Source: JANQOH01 sp965201155
GTDB taxonomy: Bacteria; Pseudomonadota; Alphaproteobacteria; UBA7887
Assembly (NCBI GenBank): GCA_965201155.1
Contig: OZ241752.1
Coordinates: 868,001-932,000, forward strand
DNA length: 64,000 nt
Reading direction: 5' to 3'
A program made the translations under genes and the position numbers. Shown here piece by piece: positions 32,924 to 43,260 of this stretch. A model generated the notes under the pieces. The model had not been told where the DNA came from and did no database searches. It worked only from the letters and a program-made list of their open reading frames with translations. How positions within the stretch are numbered: the first letter of the stretch is position 1; the number at the start of each line of letters is the position of its first letter.

Positions 32924-35243
32924 TCGTTCCCTCCTTTTCGTGGCCTTCCCTGGCCGCATTCAACGCGCGCCATATGCGCTCCGAAGTCAGCGGCATGTCA
33001 ATATGACGCACGCCGAACGGTGCCAGCGCATCAAGCACCGCATTGACAAGCGCCGGCGGCGAGCCCGCCGCTCCTGCCTCCCCGCAGCCCTTGAACCCCG
33101 CCGGATTGGACGGACAAGGCGTCTCCAGCGGAATGAAATCGATATTCGGAATCTGGTCCGCGCGCGGCACGCAATAATCCATGAACGAACCCGACAACAA
33201 CTGCCCCGACGCATCATGAACCGTGTGTTCGAAACCCGCCTGGCCAAGCCCCTGCACAACCCCGCCATGCACCTGGCCCGCGAGCATCAGCGGATTCAGC
33301 ACCCGCCCGAAATCATGCGCCACCGTATAGCGCAGAATGTCCACCGCGCCCGTCTCCGGATCCACCTCCACTTCGCAGACATGGCAGCCATTGGGGTAGG
33401 TATGGTTTGTCGGCGTGAACCGCCCCACTGCCTGCAATGTGGCGCCGCCCTCGGCCGCCGCCTCCGCCACCGCCTCCCAATCCGCAACGCGGTCCGTACC
33501 CGCAATGCGAAACACGCCATCGTCAAAAACGATATCCGCTTCCGCCGCCTCAAGCAGCTCACCCACCCACGGAATGGCCGCCGCGACAACATCGCGCGCT
33601 GCCGCCTGCAAACAGGCGCCGCTCAGCGGAATGGACCGTGAGCCGCCTGTGCCGTTCCCTTCCGCAATACGGTCCGTGTCGCCTTGGACCACTGTCACCT
33701 GCGCCGCATCCAGACCAAGGAAACCACCGGCGATCTGCGCCAGCGCGGTCTCATGCCCCTGTCCATTGGCCATCGCCCCGCTCAGCACCGTCACCGAGCC
33801 GCCTGCCTCAATGCGCAATTCCGCACTTTCCGCCACGCCATGCCCGCAGCGTTCCACGAAATTGGCGAAGCCGAGGCCGCGCGCCCGCCCGCGCCGCGCT
33901 GCCGCCGCGCGCCGGTCCGCAAACCCCGCCTCGTCGGCTTCCGCCAGTCCCCGCTCCAGCGTCCCGGGATAATCGCCGCTGTCATAGCTCAGACCCAGCG
34001 GCGTGCGAAACGGCAATTCGCCGGGCTGAATCATGTTCCGCCGCCGCAGTTCCACGCGATCGATCCCGAGGTCACGCGCCGCAACATCGACCAGGGTCTC
34101 CAGCATATGAAGATTCTCCGGCCGTCCGGCGCCGCGATAGACTTCCGTCGGCACCGCATTCGTCAGCGCGCCGCGCACCGAGACATGAATGGCGGGAGTA
34201 CGGTAGGCGCCCGAAAACGACGCCGAATTGAGCGTCGGCGGAATTGCCCCGCGCCCGCTCAGATGCGCACCGAGATCACCGACAATGTCGATATCGAGAG
34301 CAAGGAAACGCCCCTCCGCATCAAGCGCCAGCGCCGCCTCGGTGACCCGCCCCCGCCCCTGATAGTCCGTGAGAAAACCGTCGCTTCGGCCACCCGTCCA
34401 TTGCACCGGACGCCCCAGGGCGTGCGCCGCCCACAGCAATAGCGGCATTTCGCGATACAGGGAATTCTTCACCCCGAAGCCGCCGCCGACATCGTTTATG
34501 ACGACTCGGAAACGCTCCTTCGGCAACCCGAACACCTGCGCCAGTTCGGCGCGCAGCGGATGCGGCATTTGCGACGCGCATTCCAGCGTGAACCGCTCGC
34601 TTTCTGCATCGTAAAACCCTACTGCCGCGCGCGCTTCCAGCGCAGCCACAACCACCCGCGGATTGGTTGCCGTAAGCCGCACCACATGCGCCGCTTGCGC
34701 CAGCCCCGATTCAACGGCCGCTGCATCGCCCGTTTCCCATGTGAAAGACAGGTTCCCCGGCGCTTCGTCCCACACCTGCGGCGCGTCCGGGTGCAGCGCC
34801 GCAACGGCGTCAACCACCGCCGGGCGCTCGGCAATTTCGCTTGTTACCAGTTCCGCCGCTGCTTCTGCCGCGGCTGCCGACTCCGCAACAACCATGGCGA
34901 TCGTGTCGCCGACATAGCGCACACGGTCCGTCGCCAGCAGCGGTTGATCCGGGATCGCCGCTGCGCGCCCCTTATGCGCTGCCGGCCGCACAACCACCGG
35001 CAGCGGACCGAGCGCATCGCCCAGGTCGCCCGCGGTCCACACTGCCAGCACACCGGGCGCCGCCCGCGCCGCCGTGCAATCGACCGCTTGCAGGTCGCCA
35101 TGCGCGACCGTCGAGCGCACAAACGCCGCATATGCCAGACCGGGCGGCGTCGTGTCACCGACAAAATGCCCCGCGCCGGTCAGCAGGCGTGCATCTTCCT
35201 TGCGCCGCAGCGGCTGGCCGATCCCGAAATGCCCTTGCGTCAT
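32913..35243 (-). CDS. Molybdenum hydroxylase large subunit (xanthine dehydrogenase/aldehyde oxidase family)
   Basis: 776 residues, the usual length of the Mo-binding subunit. The first domain has GQPLRRKEDARLLTGAGHFV. Family motifs are VINDVGGGFGVKN, the EVYRGAGRPE active-site loop (form II-like, not the CO-dehydrogenase VAYxCSFR), GSGGSRS-like NGTGGSRSIPLSG, and the catalytic Glu in GCGEAGAAGSP. ATG 35243 (GAGGGTGCG upstream) begins MTQGHFGIG. No FAD or 2Fe-2S subunit gene is adjacent, which is odd because the activity requires them; they may lie elsewhere. It is in an operon with a D-threonine-aldolase-like enzyme upstream. Confidence 0.9.
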   Translation of the reverse strand: MTQGHFGIGQPLRRKEDARLLTGAGHFVGDTTPPGLAYAAFVRSTVAHGDLQAVDCTAARAAPGVLAVWTAGDLGDALGPLPVVVRPAAHKGRAAAIPDQPLLATDRVRYVGDTIAMVVAESAAAAEAAAELVTSEIAERPAVVDAVAALHPDAPQVWDEAPGNLSFTWETGDAAAVESGLAQAAHVVRLTATNPRVVVAALEARAAVGFYDAESERFTLECASQMPHPLRAELAQVFGLPKERFRVVINDVGGGFGVKNSLYREMPLLLWAAHALGRPVQWTGGRSDGFLTDYQGRGRVTEAALALDAEGRFLALDIDIVGDLGAHLSGRGAIPPTLNSASFSGAYRTPAIHVSVRGALTNAVPTEVYRGAGRPENLHMLETLVDVAARDLGIDRVELRRRNMIQPGELPFRTPLGLSYDSGDYPGTLERGLAEADEAGFADRRAAAARRGRARGLGFANFVERCGHGVAESAELRIEAGGSVTVLSGAMANGQGHETALAQIAGGFLGLDAAQVTVVQGDTDRIAEGNGTGGSRSIPLSGACLQAAARDVVAAAIPWVGELLEAAEADIVFDDGVFRIAGTDRVADWEAVAEAAAEGGATLQAVGRFTPTNHTYPNGCHVCEVEVDPETGAVDILRYTVAHDFGRVLNPLMLAGQVHGGVVQGLGQAGFEHTVHDASGQLLSGSFMDYCVPRADQIPNIDFIPLETPCPSNPAGFKGCGEAGAAGSPPALVNAVLDALAPFGVRHIDMPLTSERIWRALNAAREGHEKEGTNAG

Positions 35244-35254
35244 CGCACCCTCTT

Positions 35255-36394
35255 TCACGGGTTGCCGCGCGCCGCTACAGGCCAGATATCGACCAGCGTG
35301 TCGCCCCGCACGCAGTGATAGACGTCATAGAGATTCACCGTCGGGTCGCAATGGGGAACCTGACACGCAATCTGCGCGCCCACTGCAAGCCGGACATTGG
35401 CGCCGCCATATGCCACCTCCCCATGCTCATCGCCCTTGTAGCGATAGGTCGCCCCTTCCGGCGCACCGCGGTCAAGCGCCGGCAGGGGTCCGTCCGTAGC
35501 AAAGCTCTTCAGGCCCGCATCGGTGATCGCATGGCTGTCATGCACGTCATTCACCACCGTGGCGTGCACGAACAGTGCCCGCTCAAACGGGCGCGGAGCC
35601 TCCTCCGTCAGCGCACAAGCGTCATATTCCACATCGGTGAAAACATAGGAACCCGCCTGTAATTCGGTGAGCACACCGTCGCGATGATCGATATCGTGGG
35701 TGCCGGTACCGCCGCCGGTGACGAGCCCTGGCGCAAGTCCGGCCGCCGTCAATGCCGCAACAGTGTCGCGAATACGCGCACTTTCCTTGCTTACCGCTTG
35801 GCGGCGCTCTGTGAAATTCTCGATATGTTGAATATGACCGTAATACGCTTGCACGCCGGCGAACCTCAGCATGTCCGCCGCTTCCACCGCCTGCGCCAGC
35901 GCCACGACATCGGCCGCATTGCGTGCCCCGGTGCGATGCGTGCCCACGTCAAAATCCACAACCACGGAAAGCGGCGTCTGCGCTCCCGCCACAGCCTGCG
36001 CATAGGCTGCAACCTGCGCCGGCGTGTCACACGCGACCATCAGGTCCGGCGCCGCCTTATGCAGGGCTTTCAGACGACCGACTTTCGCGCCCCCGGTCGG
36101 CGGCGAAGTAATCAGCAATCCGGAAATACCGGCCGCCGCCAGAACCTCTGCCTCGCGAATCGTGGCGCAGCACTGCCCCGCCGCCCCCGCCGCAATTTGC
36201 GCGCGGGCGATGTCCGGCGACTTGTGGCTCTTTGCATGTGGACGCAGCGCCTGCCCCGTCTGCCGGCAATGCGCCGCCATTGCCGCGATATTGCTCTCCA
36301 TCGCGTCAAGGTCCAGCACCAGCGCCGGAGTATGCAGCCGCCACCGTCCGCCCGGCGCGCCGACCAGGTCGGCGTTCGGTGAAATCCCAACCAT
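35255..36394 (-). CDS. PLP-dependent D-threonine aldolase/D-serine dehydratase-like enzyme
   Basis: 379 residues with the alanine-racemase-like TIM barrel. The PLP lysine is in RPHAKSHKSPDIA. VDFDVGTHRTG, GVQAYYGHIQH and VTGGGTGTHDID are phosphate-loop and barrel elements. The C-terminal metal site is PHCDPTVNLYD, where His and Cys bind Zn or Mn in DSD1/D-TA proteins. It probably cleaves or dehydrates a D-3-hydroxy-amino acid. It heads the operon with the molybdenum hydroxylase, HAD dehalogenase and MBL genes, with 11 bp to the next gene. Confidence 0.9.
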   Translation of the reverse strand: MVGISPNADLVGAPGGRWRLHTPALVLDLDAMESNIAAMAAHCRQTGQALRPHAKSHKSPDIARAQIAAGAAGQCCATIREAEVLAAAGISGLLITSPPTGGAKVGRLKALHKAAPDLMVACDTPAQVAAYAQAVAGAQTPLSVVVDFDVGTHRTGARNAADVVALAQAVEAADMLRFAGVQAYYGHIQHIENFTERRQAVSKESARIRDTVAALTAAGLAPGLVTGGGTGTHDIDHRDGVLTELQAGSYVFTDVEYDACALTEEAPRPFERALFVHATVVNDVHDSHAITDAGLKSFATDGPLPALDRGAPEGATYRYKGDEHGEVAYGGANVRLAVGAQIACQVPHCDPTVNLYDVYHCVRGDTLVDIWPVAARGNP

Positions 36395-36434
36395 GCCGCA
36401 CTCCCTGAACTCGTTATTTCGCCCGGAAACAGAA

Positions 36435-36511
36435 TGGCGCGCCCTGCAGGATTCGAACCTGCGACCTGCGGATTAGAAGTCCGCTGCTCTATCCGGCTGA
36501 GCTAAGGGCGC
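36435..36511 (-). tRNA. tRNA-Arg (anticodon TCT)
   Basis: Minus strand, 77 nt including encoded CCA (TGG at 36435-36437). It begins GCGCCCTTAGCTCAG. The anticodon loop CTTCTAA sits in stem GCGGA/TCCGC, giving UCU for Arg. The T loop has GGTTCGAATCC, and the acceptor closes with GGGCGC. It lies between the PLP enzyme and the NDUFS4-like gene. Confidence 0.96.
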
Positions 36512-36526
36512 TTCCCCGTAACCGGT

Positions 36527-36820
36527 TCATTCCACCCGGTCATAACGAAAATTGTCCGCATAGGCTCGCAGTGCAAGCCGCGGTTCCTGCGGCGCAATTA
36601 CCTCATATTCCAGTCCTTTCGCCTCTGCATGAGCCACCGCTGCCTCGCGGGTAGCGAACCGCAGCCGCACCTGTCCCGACATGTCCGCCGCCCCCGTCCA
36701 GCCCATCAGCCGATCAATGCCGGTGCGCGGTGCTGCGTCGCCCTCCAGCACCCAGTGCCGCGTTTCGCCGCGGCCCGACTGCATCGCCGTCTTTGCCGGC
36801 CGAAAGATACGAACTTTCAT
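36527..36820 (-). CDS. NDUFS4-like complex I accessory subunit
   Basis: 97-residue protein of the ETC complex I subunit family, found in mitochondria and alphaproteobacteria but not in most other bacteria. The signature KVRIFRPAKTAMQSGRG is followed by HWVLEGD, GWTGAADMSGQVRLRF, ATREAAVAHAEAKGLEYEV and YADNFRYDR. It helps stabilise the NADH-dehydrogenase module. As elsewhere in alphaproteobacteria it stands alone next to a tRNA, away from the nuo operon. Its presence is the best taxonomic pointer in the window. Confidence 0.95.
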   Translation of the reverse strand: MKVRIFRPAKTAMQSGRGETRHWVLEGDAAPRTGIDRLMGWTGAADMSGQVRLRFATREAAVAHAEAKGLEYEVIAPQEPRLALRAYADNFRYDRVE

Positions 36821-36845
36821 CCCTTTCCCCGAACTTCACAGAATA

Positions 36846-37478
36846 TCAGCGAACTGGATGACCGAGCACCGCCTCGAGCTCCGCCAGCGCCTTGTCAGGA
36901 TCGACAACCTTGATCGTCCGAATCCCCAGCGCCCGCGCCGGTTTCAGATTCACCCCCAGATCATCCAGAAACACCGCCTCCTCGCAAGTCACGCCAAGCT
37001 GCTCGCACGCCAGGGTGTAAAATCGCGGGTCCGGCTTGCGAATCCCCAACCGGCTGGACTCGAACACTTCGTCAAACAGCCCCATGACTTCCGCGATCTC
37101 CCGCGAGGGCGTCCCGTCCTGCCCCTCCCGCAGGAAGTTGTTGGTCAGGCACGCGGTCTTGTAGCGCCCCGACACCGTACGCAGCGCCGCAACCATCTCG
37201 GGTCGAATTTCGCCGTCGATCAGACCCAGCACCGCCTGCCCGTCAACCGCATATCCCAGCGCCGCCGCTTCCCCCTCGAAACATGCATGAAATTCCTCTT
37301 GGTCGATTTCCCCGCGTTCCAGCCGCGCCCACGCATTGTCGTCGGCATTGGTCGCATTGACGCGGCGCAGCAAGCCGACCGGCAGCCCGTGCTCGCGTTC
37401 ATACCGCGCGAACGCCTCGAACGGGCTCGACAGGATGACACCGCCGAAATCCCATAACACCGCCCGCACCGCGCTCAC
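36846..37478 (-). CDS. HAD-IA family hydrolase
   Basis: 210 residues. Nucleophile motif VLWDFGGVILSSP, motif II LTNNFL, motif III Lys in IRKPDPRFYTLA, motif IV VFLDDLGVNLKPARALGI. The pattern is like ACAD10/epoxide-hydrolase-N-type HADs and YihX-like phosphatases. It likely dephosphorylates a small metabolite. It is 25 bp upstream of the NDUFS4-like gene on the same strand. Confidence 0.88.
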   Translation of the reverse strand: MSAVRAVLWDFGGVILSSPFEAFARYEREHGLPVGLLRRVNATNADDNAWARLERGEIDQEEFHACFEGEAAALGYAVDGQAVLGLIDGEIRPEMVAALRTVSGRYKTACLTNNFLREGQDGTPSREIAEVMGLFDEVFESSRLGIRKPDPRFYTLACEQLGVTCEEAVFLDDLGVNLKPARALGIRTIKVVDPDKALAELEAVLGHPVR

Positions 37479-37756
37479 GAAACCACCCCCTCAAGGGCCT
37501 CCATGATGAAAAACCTCCGGCCATATACCTGCGGCGAGCATAACAGCCGCGTACCGCCGCGGGGAATTGCTTCCATACTGGAAACACGCGGAAACACACC
37601 ATACAATCCCTGTCCGATTCCACTCCGATTCCCCCTCGTCGGCCCTTGAAAGACGCCGGGGAGTCACCTACCTAACCGCCGAAACTTTCCCCGACCGCCG
37701 GTCCGGAGGTGGCTGACGGCGGGTTTCGTGCAGGCAAATTCATGGGGAGAATCTTG

Positions 37757-38731
<975 letters not shown>

Positions 38732-38733
38732 CC

Positions 38734-39468
38734 ATGCGCAAGACGCTCACTATCTTCAAGCGCGAGCTAGCCGGGTATTTCGCCACTCCCGTCGCCTATG
38801 TGTTTATCGCCATCTTTCTGTTTCTGAACGGCATTTTCACGTTCAACTTGGGCAACTTCTACGAATCCGGCCAGGCTGACCTGCAAGCCTTCTTCTCCTG
38901 GCATCCCTGGCTTTATCTTTTCCTCGTACCGGCTCTCGGCATGCGCCTCTGGGCCGAGGAACGCCGCAGCGGAACCGTCGAACTGCTTATGACCCTGCCC
39001 GTCTCCGTCTTCCATGCGGTCATGGGCAAGTTCCTCGCCGTCTGGGCGTTCACCGCCATCGGCCTCGCCCTCACCGCTCCCATCTGGATTACCGTCAACT
39101 ATCTCGGCGACCCCGACAACGGCGTCATTGCCGCCGGCTATCTCGGCAGCCTCCTGCTCGCCGGGGCGGCGCTCTCCATCGCTGCCTGCCTGTCCGCTCT
39201 CACCAAGAACCAGGTTATAGCGTTCGTCGTCTCGGTGGTTGTCTGTTTCCTGTTCACCCTGTCCGGCCTCCCCATGGTGGTCAACTTCTTTGCCGGGTGG
39301 GCGCCCCAGGCGCTGGTCAATACCATCGCCTCCTTCAGTTTCCTCGTGAACTTCACCGACATGACGCGCGGCGTGATCGACCTGCGCCACATCATCTATT
39401 TTGTCTCGCTGATCGTCTTCTGGCTGTTTGCCAATGTCATCGCGGTCAACCGGATCAAGGGAGCTTGA
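38734..39468 (+). CDS. ABC-2 transporter permease (GldF-like)
   Basis: Inner-membrane protein of 244 residues with six hydrophobic segments. MRKTLTIFKRELAGYFATPVAYVF is a typical ABC-2 amphipathic start, followed by FTFNLGNF and the LRLWAEERRSGTVELLMTLP-type coupling loop (here AEERRSGTVELLMTLPVS). It begins 2 bp after the ATPase stop, so the two are translated together. It probably forms the channel with the GldG-like protein. Confidence 0.9.
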   Translation: MRKTLTIFKRELAGYFATPVAYVFIAIFLFLNGIFTFNLGNFYESGQADLQAFFSWHPWLYLFLVPALGMRLWAEERRSGTVELLMTLPVSVFHAVMGKFLAVWAFTAIGLALTAPIWITVNYLGDPDNGVIAAGYLGSLLLAGAALSIAACLSALTKNQVIAFVVSVVVCFLFTLSGLPMVVNFFAGWAPQALVNTIASFSFLVNFTDMTRGVIDLRHIIYFVSLIVFWLFANVIAVNRIKGA

Positions 39469-39472
39469 GACG

Positions 39473-41377
39473 ATGAATCCAGCAGGCCGCAGCCTGTCCA
39501 CATGGGGCGCCGTAGCCCTCGCTCTGGTCCTCTTGCTGGCGCTCAACGTGCTCAGCCAGACCCTGTTCCGCGATGCCCGGCTGGACCTCACCGAAGGCCG
39601 CCTCTACACGTTGTCCGACGGCACGCGCGCAATCCTCGACTCGATCGAGGAACCCATCACCGTCCGCCTCTTCTACAGCGAATCCCTGGCCGGAGACGCG
39701 CCGGGCCTGCGCGAATACGCTCAGCGCGTCCGCGAATTGCTGGAGACCTACGTCGCCCGCGCAGACGGCGCCATAACCCTTGAAATCATCGACCCGGAAC
39801 CATTCTCCGAGGCGGAGGATGAAGCGCTGGCCCTGGGTCTCGTCGGCGCCGCCGTCACCATGAACCCGCAGGGCGAACGCTTCTATTTCGGCATGGCGGC
39901 CACCAACACCACTGACGACCTCGAACTCGTGCCGTTCTTCCAGGACACCCGCGAGGCATTCCTCGAATACGACCTCACCCGCGCCTTCTACCGCCTCGCC
40001 AACCCCGATCCGCCGGTCGTCGGCCTCATCACCACCTTGCCCATCATGGGTGGGTTTGACCCGCAGCGCGGACAGCGCCCGGGATGGGTCATCGCCGAAC
40101 AGATCCAGCAATTGTTCGAACTCCGCGACCTCACCACCGAGGTCACGGCCATCCCTGACGACATCGACATCCTGATGGTCGTGCACCCCAAGGACCTGCC
40201 GGGAGCCGCACGCTACGCCATTGACCAGTTCGTGCTGGGGGGCGGTAACGCCATGGTCTTCGTGGACCCCTTCTCGGAAGCGGGGGCCGGCATCCCCGAC
40301 CCCGAGAACCCCCAGCGCTTGCACAATTCGTTCCTGCCCGACCTGTTCACCGCATGGGGCGTGGAACTTGCTCCGGGAATGATCGTCGGAGACCGCCTGT
40401 CATCGCGCAAGGTGCGCGGCGGCACCCGCGAACGCCCCGTCGCCATCGACTACATTGCCTGGCTGTCCCTCCCGCGCGAGCGCGTCAACCAGGACGAGAT
40501 CATTACCGCCCAGCTCAACACCGTGAACCTGGCCACGGCCGGATCGCTGAGTCCGCTGGACGACGCGACAACCGAGTTCACCCCGCTGATAACATCCTCC
40601 GATCAGTCCATGCTGTTCTCGCGCATGTATGTGCAGTTCATGCCCGATCCCGCGCAGTTGCTGGCTGATTTCGCCGCCACCGGCGATATCTACACCATCG
40701 CCGCCCGCGTGACCGGACCCGCCGCAACAGCCTTCCCCGACGGCCCGCCGCCGGACCCCGTCTCCCCGTCCGACATACCCCCCATTCCCGAAGGACACCT
40801 CGCGGAATCCGCAGGTCCCGTCAATCTTTTGCTGGTCGCTGACTCCGATCTCTTGTCCGACCGCTTCTGGGTGCAGCAGGGCAACATGAACGGACAGATG
40901 GTCATTGCCCCATACGCCGATAACGGCCCCTTCGTCATCAACGCCCTCGATACCTATGCCGGTTCGGGCGACCTGATCGGCCTGCGTAGCCGCCGCACCT
41001 CCGACCGGCCCTTCACCGTCGTCCAGGAACTCGAACGCGCCGCCGACCAACGCTTCCGGGAAACCGAACAGGCATTGCAGGCGCAGATGGAAGAGACCGA
41101 CGCGAGACTTTCCGAATTGCAGACTGGCGGTGACGCGAGCGCACCCCTGCTCTCGCAGGAACAATTGGCCGCCATTGCTGAGCTCGTCGAACAACGCACT
41201 CTCACCCGCAAACAATTGCGCGAAGTGCGGCTGGCGCTGCGCCAGGATGTCGAAAACCTCGGCTTCCAGCTCAAACTCGTCAATATCGCGCTGGTGCCGG
41301 TGCTCATCGCCCTTGTCGGCATCGTCGTCGCGCTGCTGCGCGCCCGCCGCCGCCGTCGGGCGTTGGCAGCCGCCTGA
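39473..41377 (+). CDS. GldG-like ABC-type auxiliary protein
   Basis: 634 residues: an N-terminal membrane helix (residues 10-30) and a periplasmic domain with the IFT52/GldG-like start DLTEGRLYTLSDGTRAILDSIEEPI. The repeat of DPEPFSEAEDEALALGL and GGGNAMVFVDPFSE matches ABC-type uncharacterised transport proteins. A Glu/Gln-rich coiled coil (residues 500-590) precedes a final membrane helix (LVPVLIALVGIVVALL) and a basic tail. Family members scaffold the GldF channel. It begins just 4 bp after the permease stop. Confidence 0.88.
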   Translation: MNPAGRSLSTWGAVALALVLLLALNVLSQTLFRDARLDLTEGRLYTLSDGTRAILDSIEEPITVRLFYSESLAGDAPGLREYAQRVRELLETYVARADGAITLEIIDPEPFSEAEDEALALGLVGAAVTMNPQGERFYFGMAATNTTDDLELVPFFQDTREAFLEYDLTRAFYRLANPDPPVVGLITTLPIMGGFDPQRGQRPGWVIAEQIQQLFELRDLTTEVTAIPDDIDILMVVHPKDLPGAARYAIDQFVLGGGNAMVFVDPFSEAGAGIPDPENPQRLHNSFLPDLFTAWGVELAPGMIVGDRLSSRKVRGGTRERPVAIDYIAWLSLPRERVNQDEIITAQLNTVNLATAGSLSPLDDATTEFTPLITSSDQSMLFSRMYVQFMPDPAQLLADFAATGDIYTIAARVTGPAATAFPDGPPPDPVSPSDIPPIPEGHLAESAGPVNLLLVADSDLLSDRFWVQQGNMNGQMVIAPYADNGPFVINALDTYAGSGDLIGLRSRRTSDRPFTVVQELERAADQRFRETEQALQAQMEETDARLSELQTGGDASAPLLSQEQLAAIAELVEQRTLTRKQLREVRLALRQDVENLGFQLKLVNIALVPVLIALVGIVVALLRARRRRRALAAA

Positions 41378-41421
41378 ACCGCCGCTATCCCACAGCCCGT
41401 AAGCCCATACGAGATAGCCTT

Positions 41422-42654
41422 ATGAAGAGCAAACCGCTTATCGGCCTCGTCCTCGTTACGGCAGTCGTCGTCGCCGGCGCTGTCGCCGCCGTCGCATTGC
41501 GCCAGTCAGCCTCCAGACCGGCCGTCGTCGATGAGGTGGTGCTGCCCGACCTGATGGACCGGATCAACGAGGTCAGCCGCGTAACCCTCACCGGACCGGA
41601 ATTCGACATCGCGCTGCAACACAATGGCGCGCAATGGGTTGTGCCTGCTCTCGCCGATTTCCCCGCGGACTTCAACAAGGTCAAGAAAGCCTTGGTCAAT
41701 ATCGCCGAACTCCGCGCCGTCGAGGCGAAGACCGCTAACCCCGAACGCTATCACGCCCTTGGCCTCGCCGAACCCGACGCGGAGAAAGGCGGCGGCACGT
41801 GGGTGCGCCTGTTTGCCGGCGGCCAGCAGCCGGTCGCATCCGTTATGGTCGGTGCACCGGGCCGCAGCGGCGCCGCCGATCAGCTCTACATCCGCCGCGA
41901 CGGCGAACTGCAAACATGGCTTGCACGAGGCGATCTCACCGTCGGCAACGCGTCCGCCAATGAACTCGGCACCACCCCCATAGCCTGGACAGATACCCTC
42001 GTCGCCCAAGTCTCGTCCGAACGCGTGCGCCGCGTTCTCATCGAGCACAAGGACGGCGAAACTGTCGAACTCGCGCGCGAAACCTCCGACGAAGACGCAT
42101 TTGACCTCGTCAACATGCCCGAAGACGCCTCTCTGCGCTCCCCTTTGACCCTGGAAAACGTGGCCAATTCTCTCGCCTATCTGCGCTATGACGATGTTGC
42201 CCCCGCCTCCGCCGGCCCCGCTCGCGGCGAAGGCGACTCCACCGCAACCTTCCAGACCTTCGACGGACTGACCGTAACCATAACCCTGGAAAACCGACCG
42301 GACGGCGAAGACAGCGAAGCCACATGGGCGCGTATCGACGCGGAGTTCGACCCAGCCGCCGCAGTGCAGGCAGAGCAGGACCCCGCTGCCGAGGGAGAGG
42401 ACACCGACGCGGATCCCCTGGACCCGGAGGAACACCTCGCGGAACTGCTGGCCCGCACCGAACACTGGGTATTCCGCATCGCCGAGCACAAGTCACGGCA
42501 ATACGGCATGCGCATGGCGGGCCTTGTCGATTTGCCAACCGACGACGATACGTCCGAAACCGGAACCGCCCCCTCGCAGCTTATCCCCGGCACCATGCCG
42601 CCGGGCATTCTCCCGCCGGGCGTCGAAGCCCCGCCCGTCATCCAGTTGAATTGA
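41422..42654 (+). CDS. DUF4340-domain protein, end of the Gld-type operon
   Basis: 410 residues with an N-terminal membrane anchor (LIGLVLVTAVVVAGAVAAVAL). The periplasmic DUF4340 part has LPDLMDRINEVSRVTLTG, KKALVNIAELRAVEAKTANPERYHALGL and LYIRRDGELQTWLA. A low-complexity acidic stretch lies near residues 310-340 (QDPAAEGEDTDADPLDPEE), and the C-terminus is rich in Pro and Gly. It is 44 bp after the GldG-like gene; this fourth member is the usual companion of such operons. Function unknown. Confidence 0.88.
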   Translation: MKSKPLIGLVLVTAVVVAGAVAAVALRQSASRPAVVDEVVLPDLMDRINEVSRVTLTGPEFDIALQHNGAQWVVPALADFPADFNKVKKALVNIAELRAVEAKTANPERYHALGLAEPDAEKGGGTWVRLFAGGQQPVASVMVGAPGRSGAADQLYIRRDGELQTWLARGDLTVGNASANELGTTPIAWTDTLVAQVSSERVRRVLIEHKDGETVELARETSDEDAFDLVNMPEDASLRSPLTLENVANSLAYLRYDDVAPASAGPARGEGDSTATFQTFDGLTVTITLENRPDGEDSEATWARIDAEFDPAAAVQAEQDPAAEGEDTDADPLDPEEHLAELLARTEHWVFRIAEHKSRQYGMRMAGLVDLPTDDDTSETGTAPSQLIPGTMPPGILPPGVEAPPVIQLN

Positions 42655-42722
42655 TGTCTCGTTGATGCGCGGGGCACGCCCTCGCGCACCACTCACACGC
42701 CCCTGCCGGTCCGCGCTATACG

Positions 42723-43238
42723 CTATCCCGGCTCGCGGGGCGGTGCAAAACAACGCACTGCCGTCACGCAGGAAGGCGTCAACGCGCCCCAACTCGATTG
42801 AAAATCAAGCTGGGCCAGCGTTGCAGTCCCGAAGCGCTGCGCCATGGCCTCGCCCGCCGCCGGGTCCGCCATGGCAGCCATCGTGGCTGCCAGAATCTGT
42901 AGCGCCGGGTTATGGCCGATTACCATCAGCCTCGCGGGCGGCGGATCAATATCGCACGTCAGTTCCAGAACCCGCCGCGGACCGGCCATGTATAGCTGCG
43001 CCTCGAAATAGCGTTGCGGCGGCGAATGCAGAGCCGCCAACACCACCTCGCACGTCTGCACTGCCCGCACCGCCGTGGAGCACATCACCACATCCGGCGC
43101 CGCGTCATTCTCGGCCAGCCACCGCCCTACTTCGGCGGCTGCCCGGAGTCCCCGCTTCGTCAGCGGGCGGTCATGATCCTTCTGGGAGGGCTTGCGCCAC
43201 GACGATTTCGCGTGGCGCAGGATCTGCAGGGTGGGCAT
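42723..43238 (-). CDS. SixA-family histidine phosphatase
   Basis: 171 residues. The RHG-like motif LQILRHAKSSW (His as nucleophile), DRPLTKRGLRAA, MCSTAVRAVQTCEV and VIGHNPALQIL are those of phosphohistidine phosphatase SixA. The start at 43238 is chosen by the motif. It follows livF by 22 bp and may be the last gene of the liv operon. Target proteins unknown. Confidence 0.88.
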   Translation of the reverse strand: MPTLQILRHAKSSWRKPSQKDHDRPLTKRGLRAAAEVGRWLAENDAAPDVVMCSTAVRAVQTCEVVLAALHSPPQRYFEAQLYMAGPRRVLELTCDIDPPPARLMVIGHNPALQILAATMAAMADPAAGEAMAQRFGTATLAQLDFQSSWGALTPSCVTAVRCFAPPREPG

Positions 43239-43260
43239 CGTGGCAAACCCACCCCCGAAC

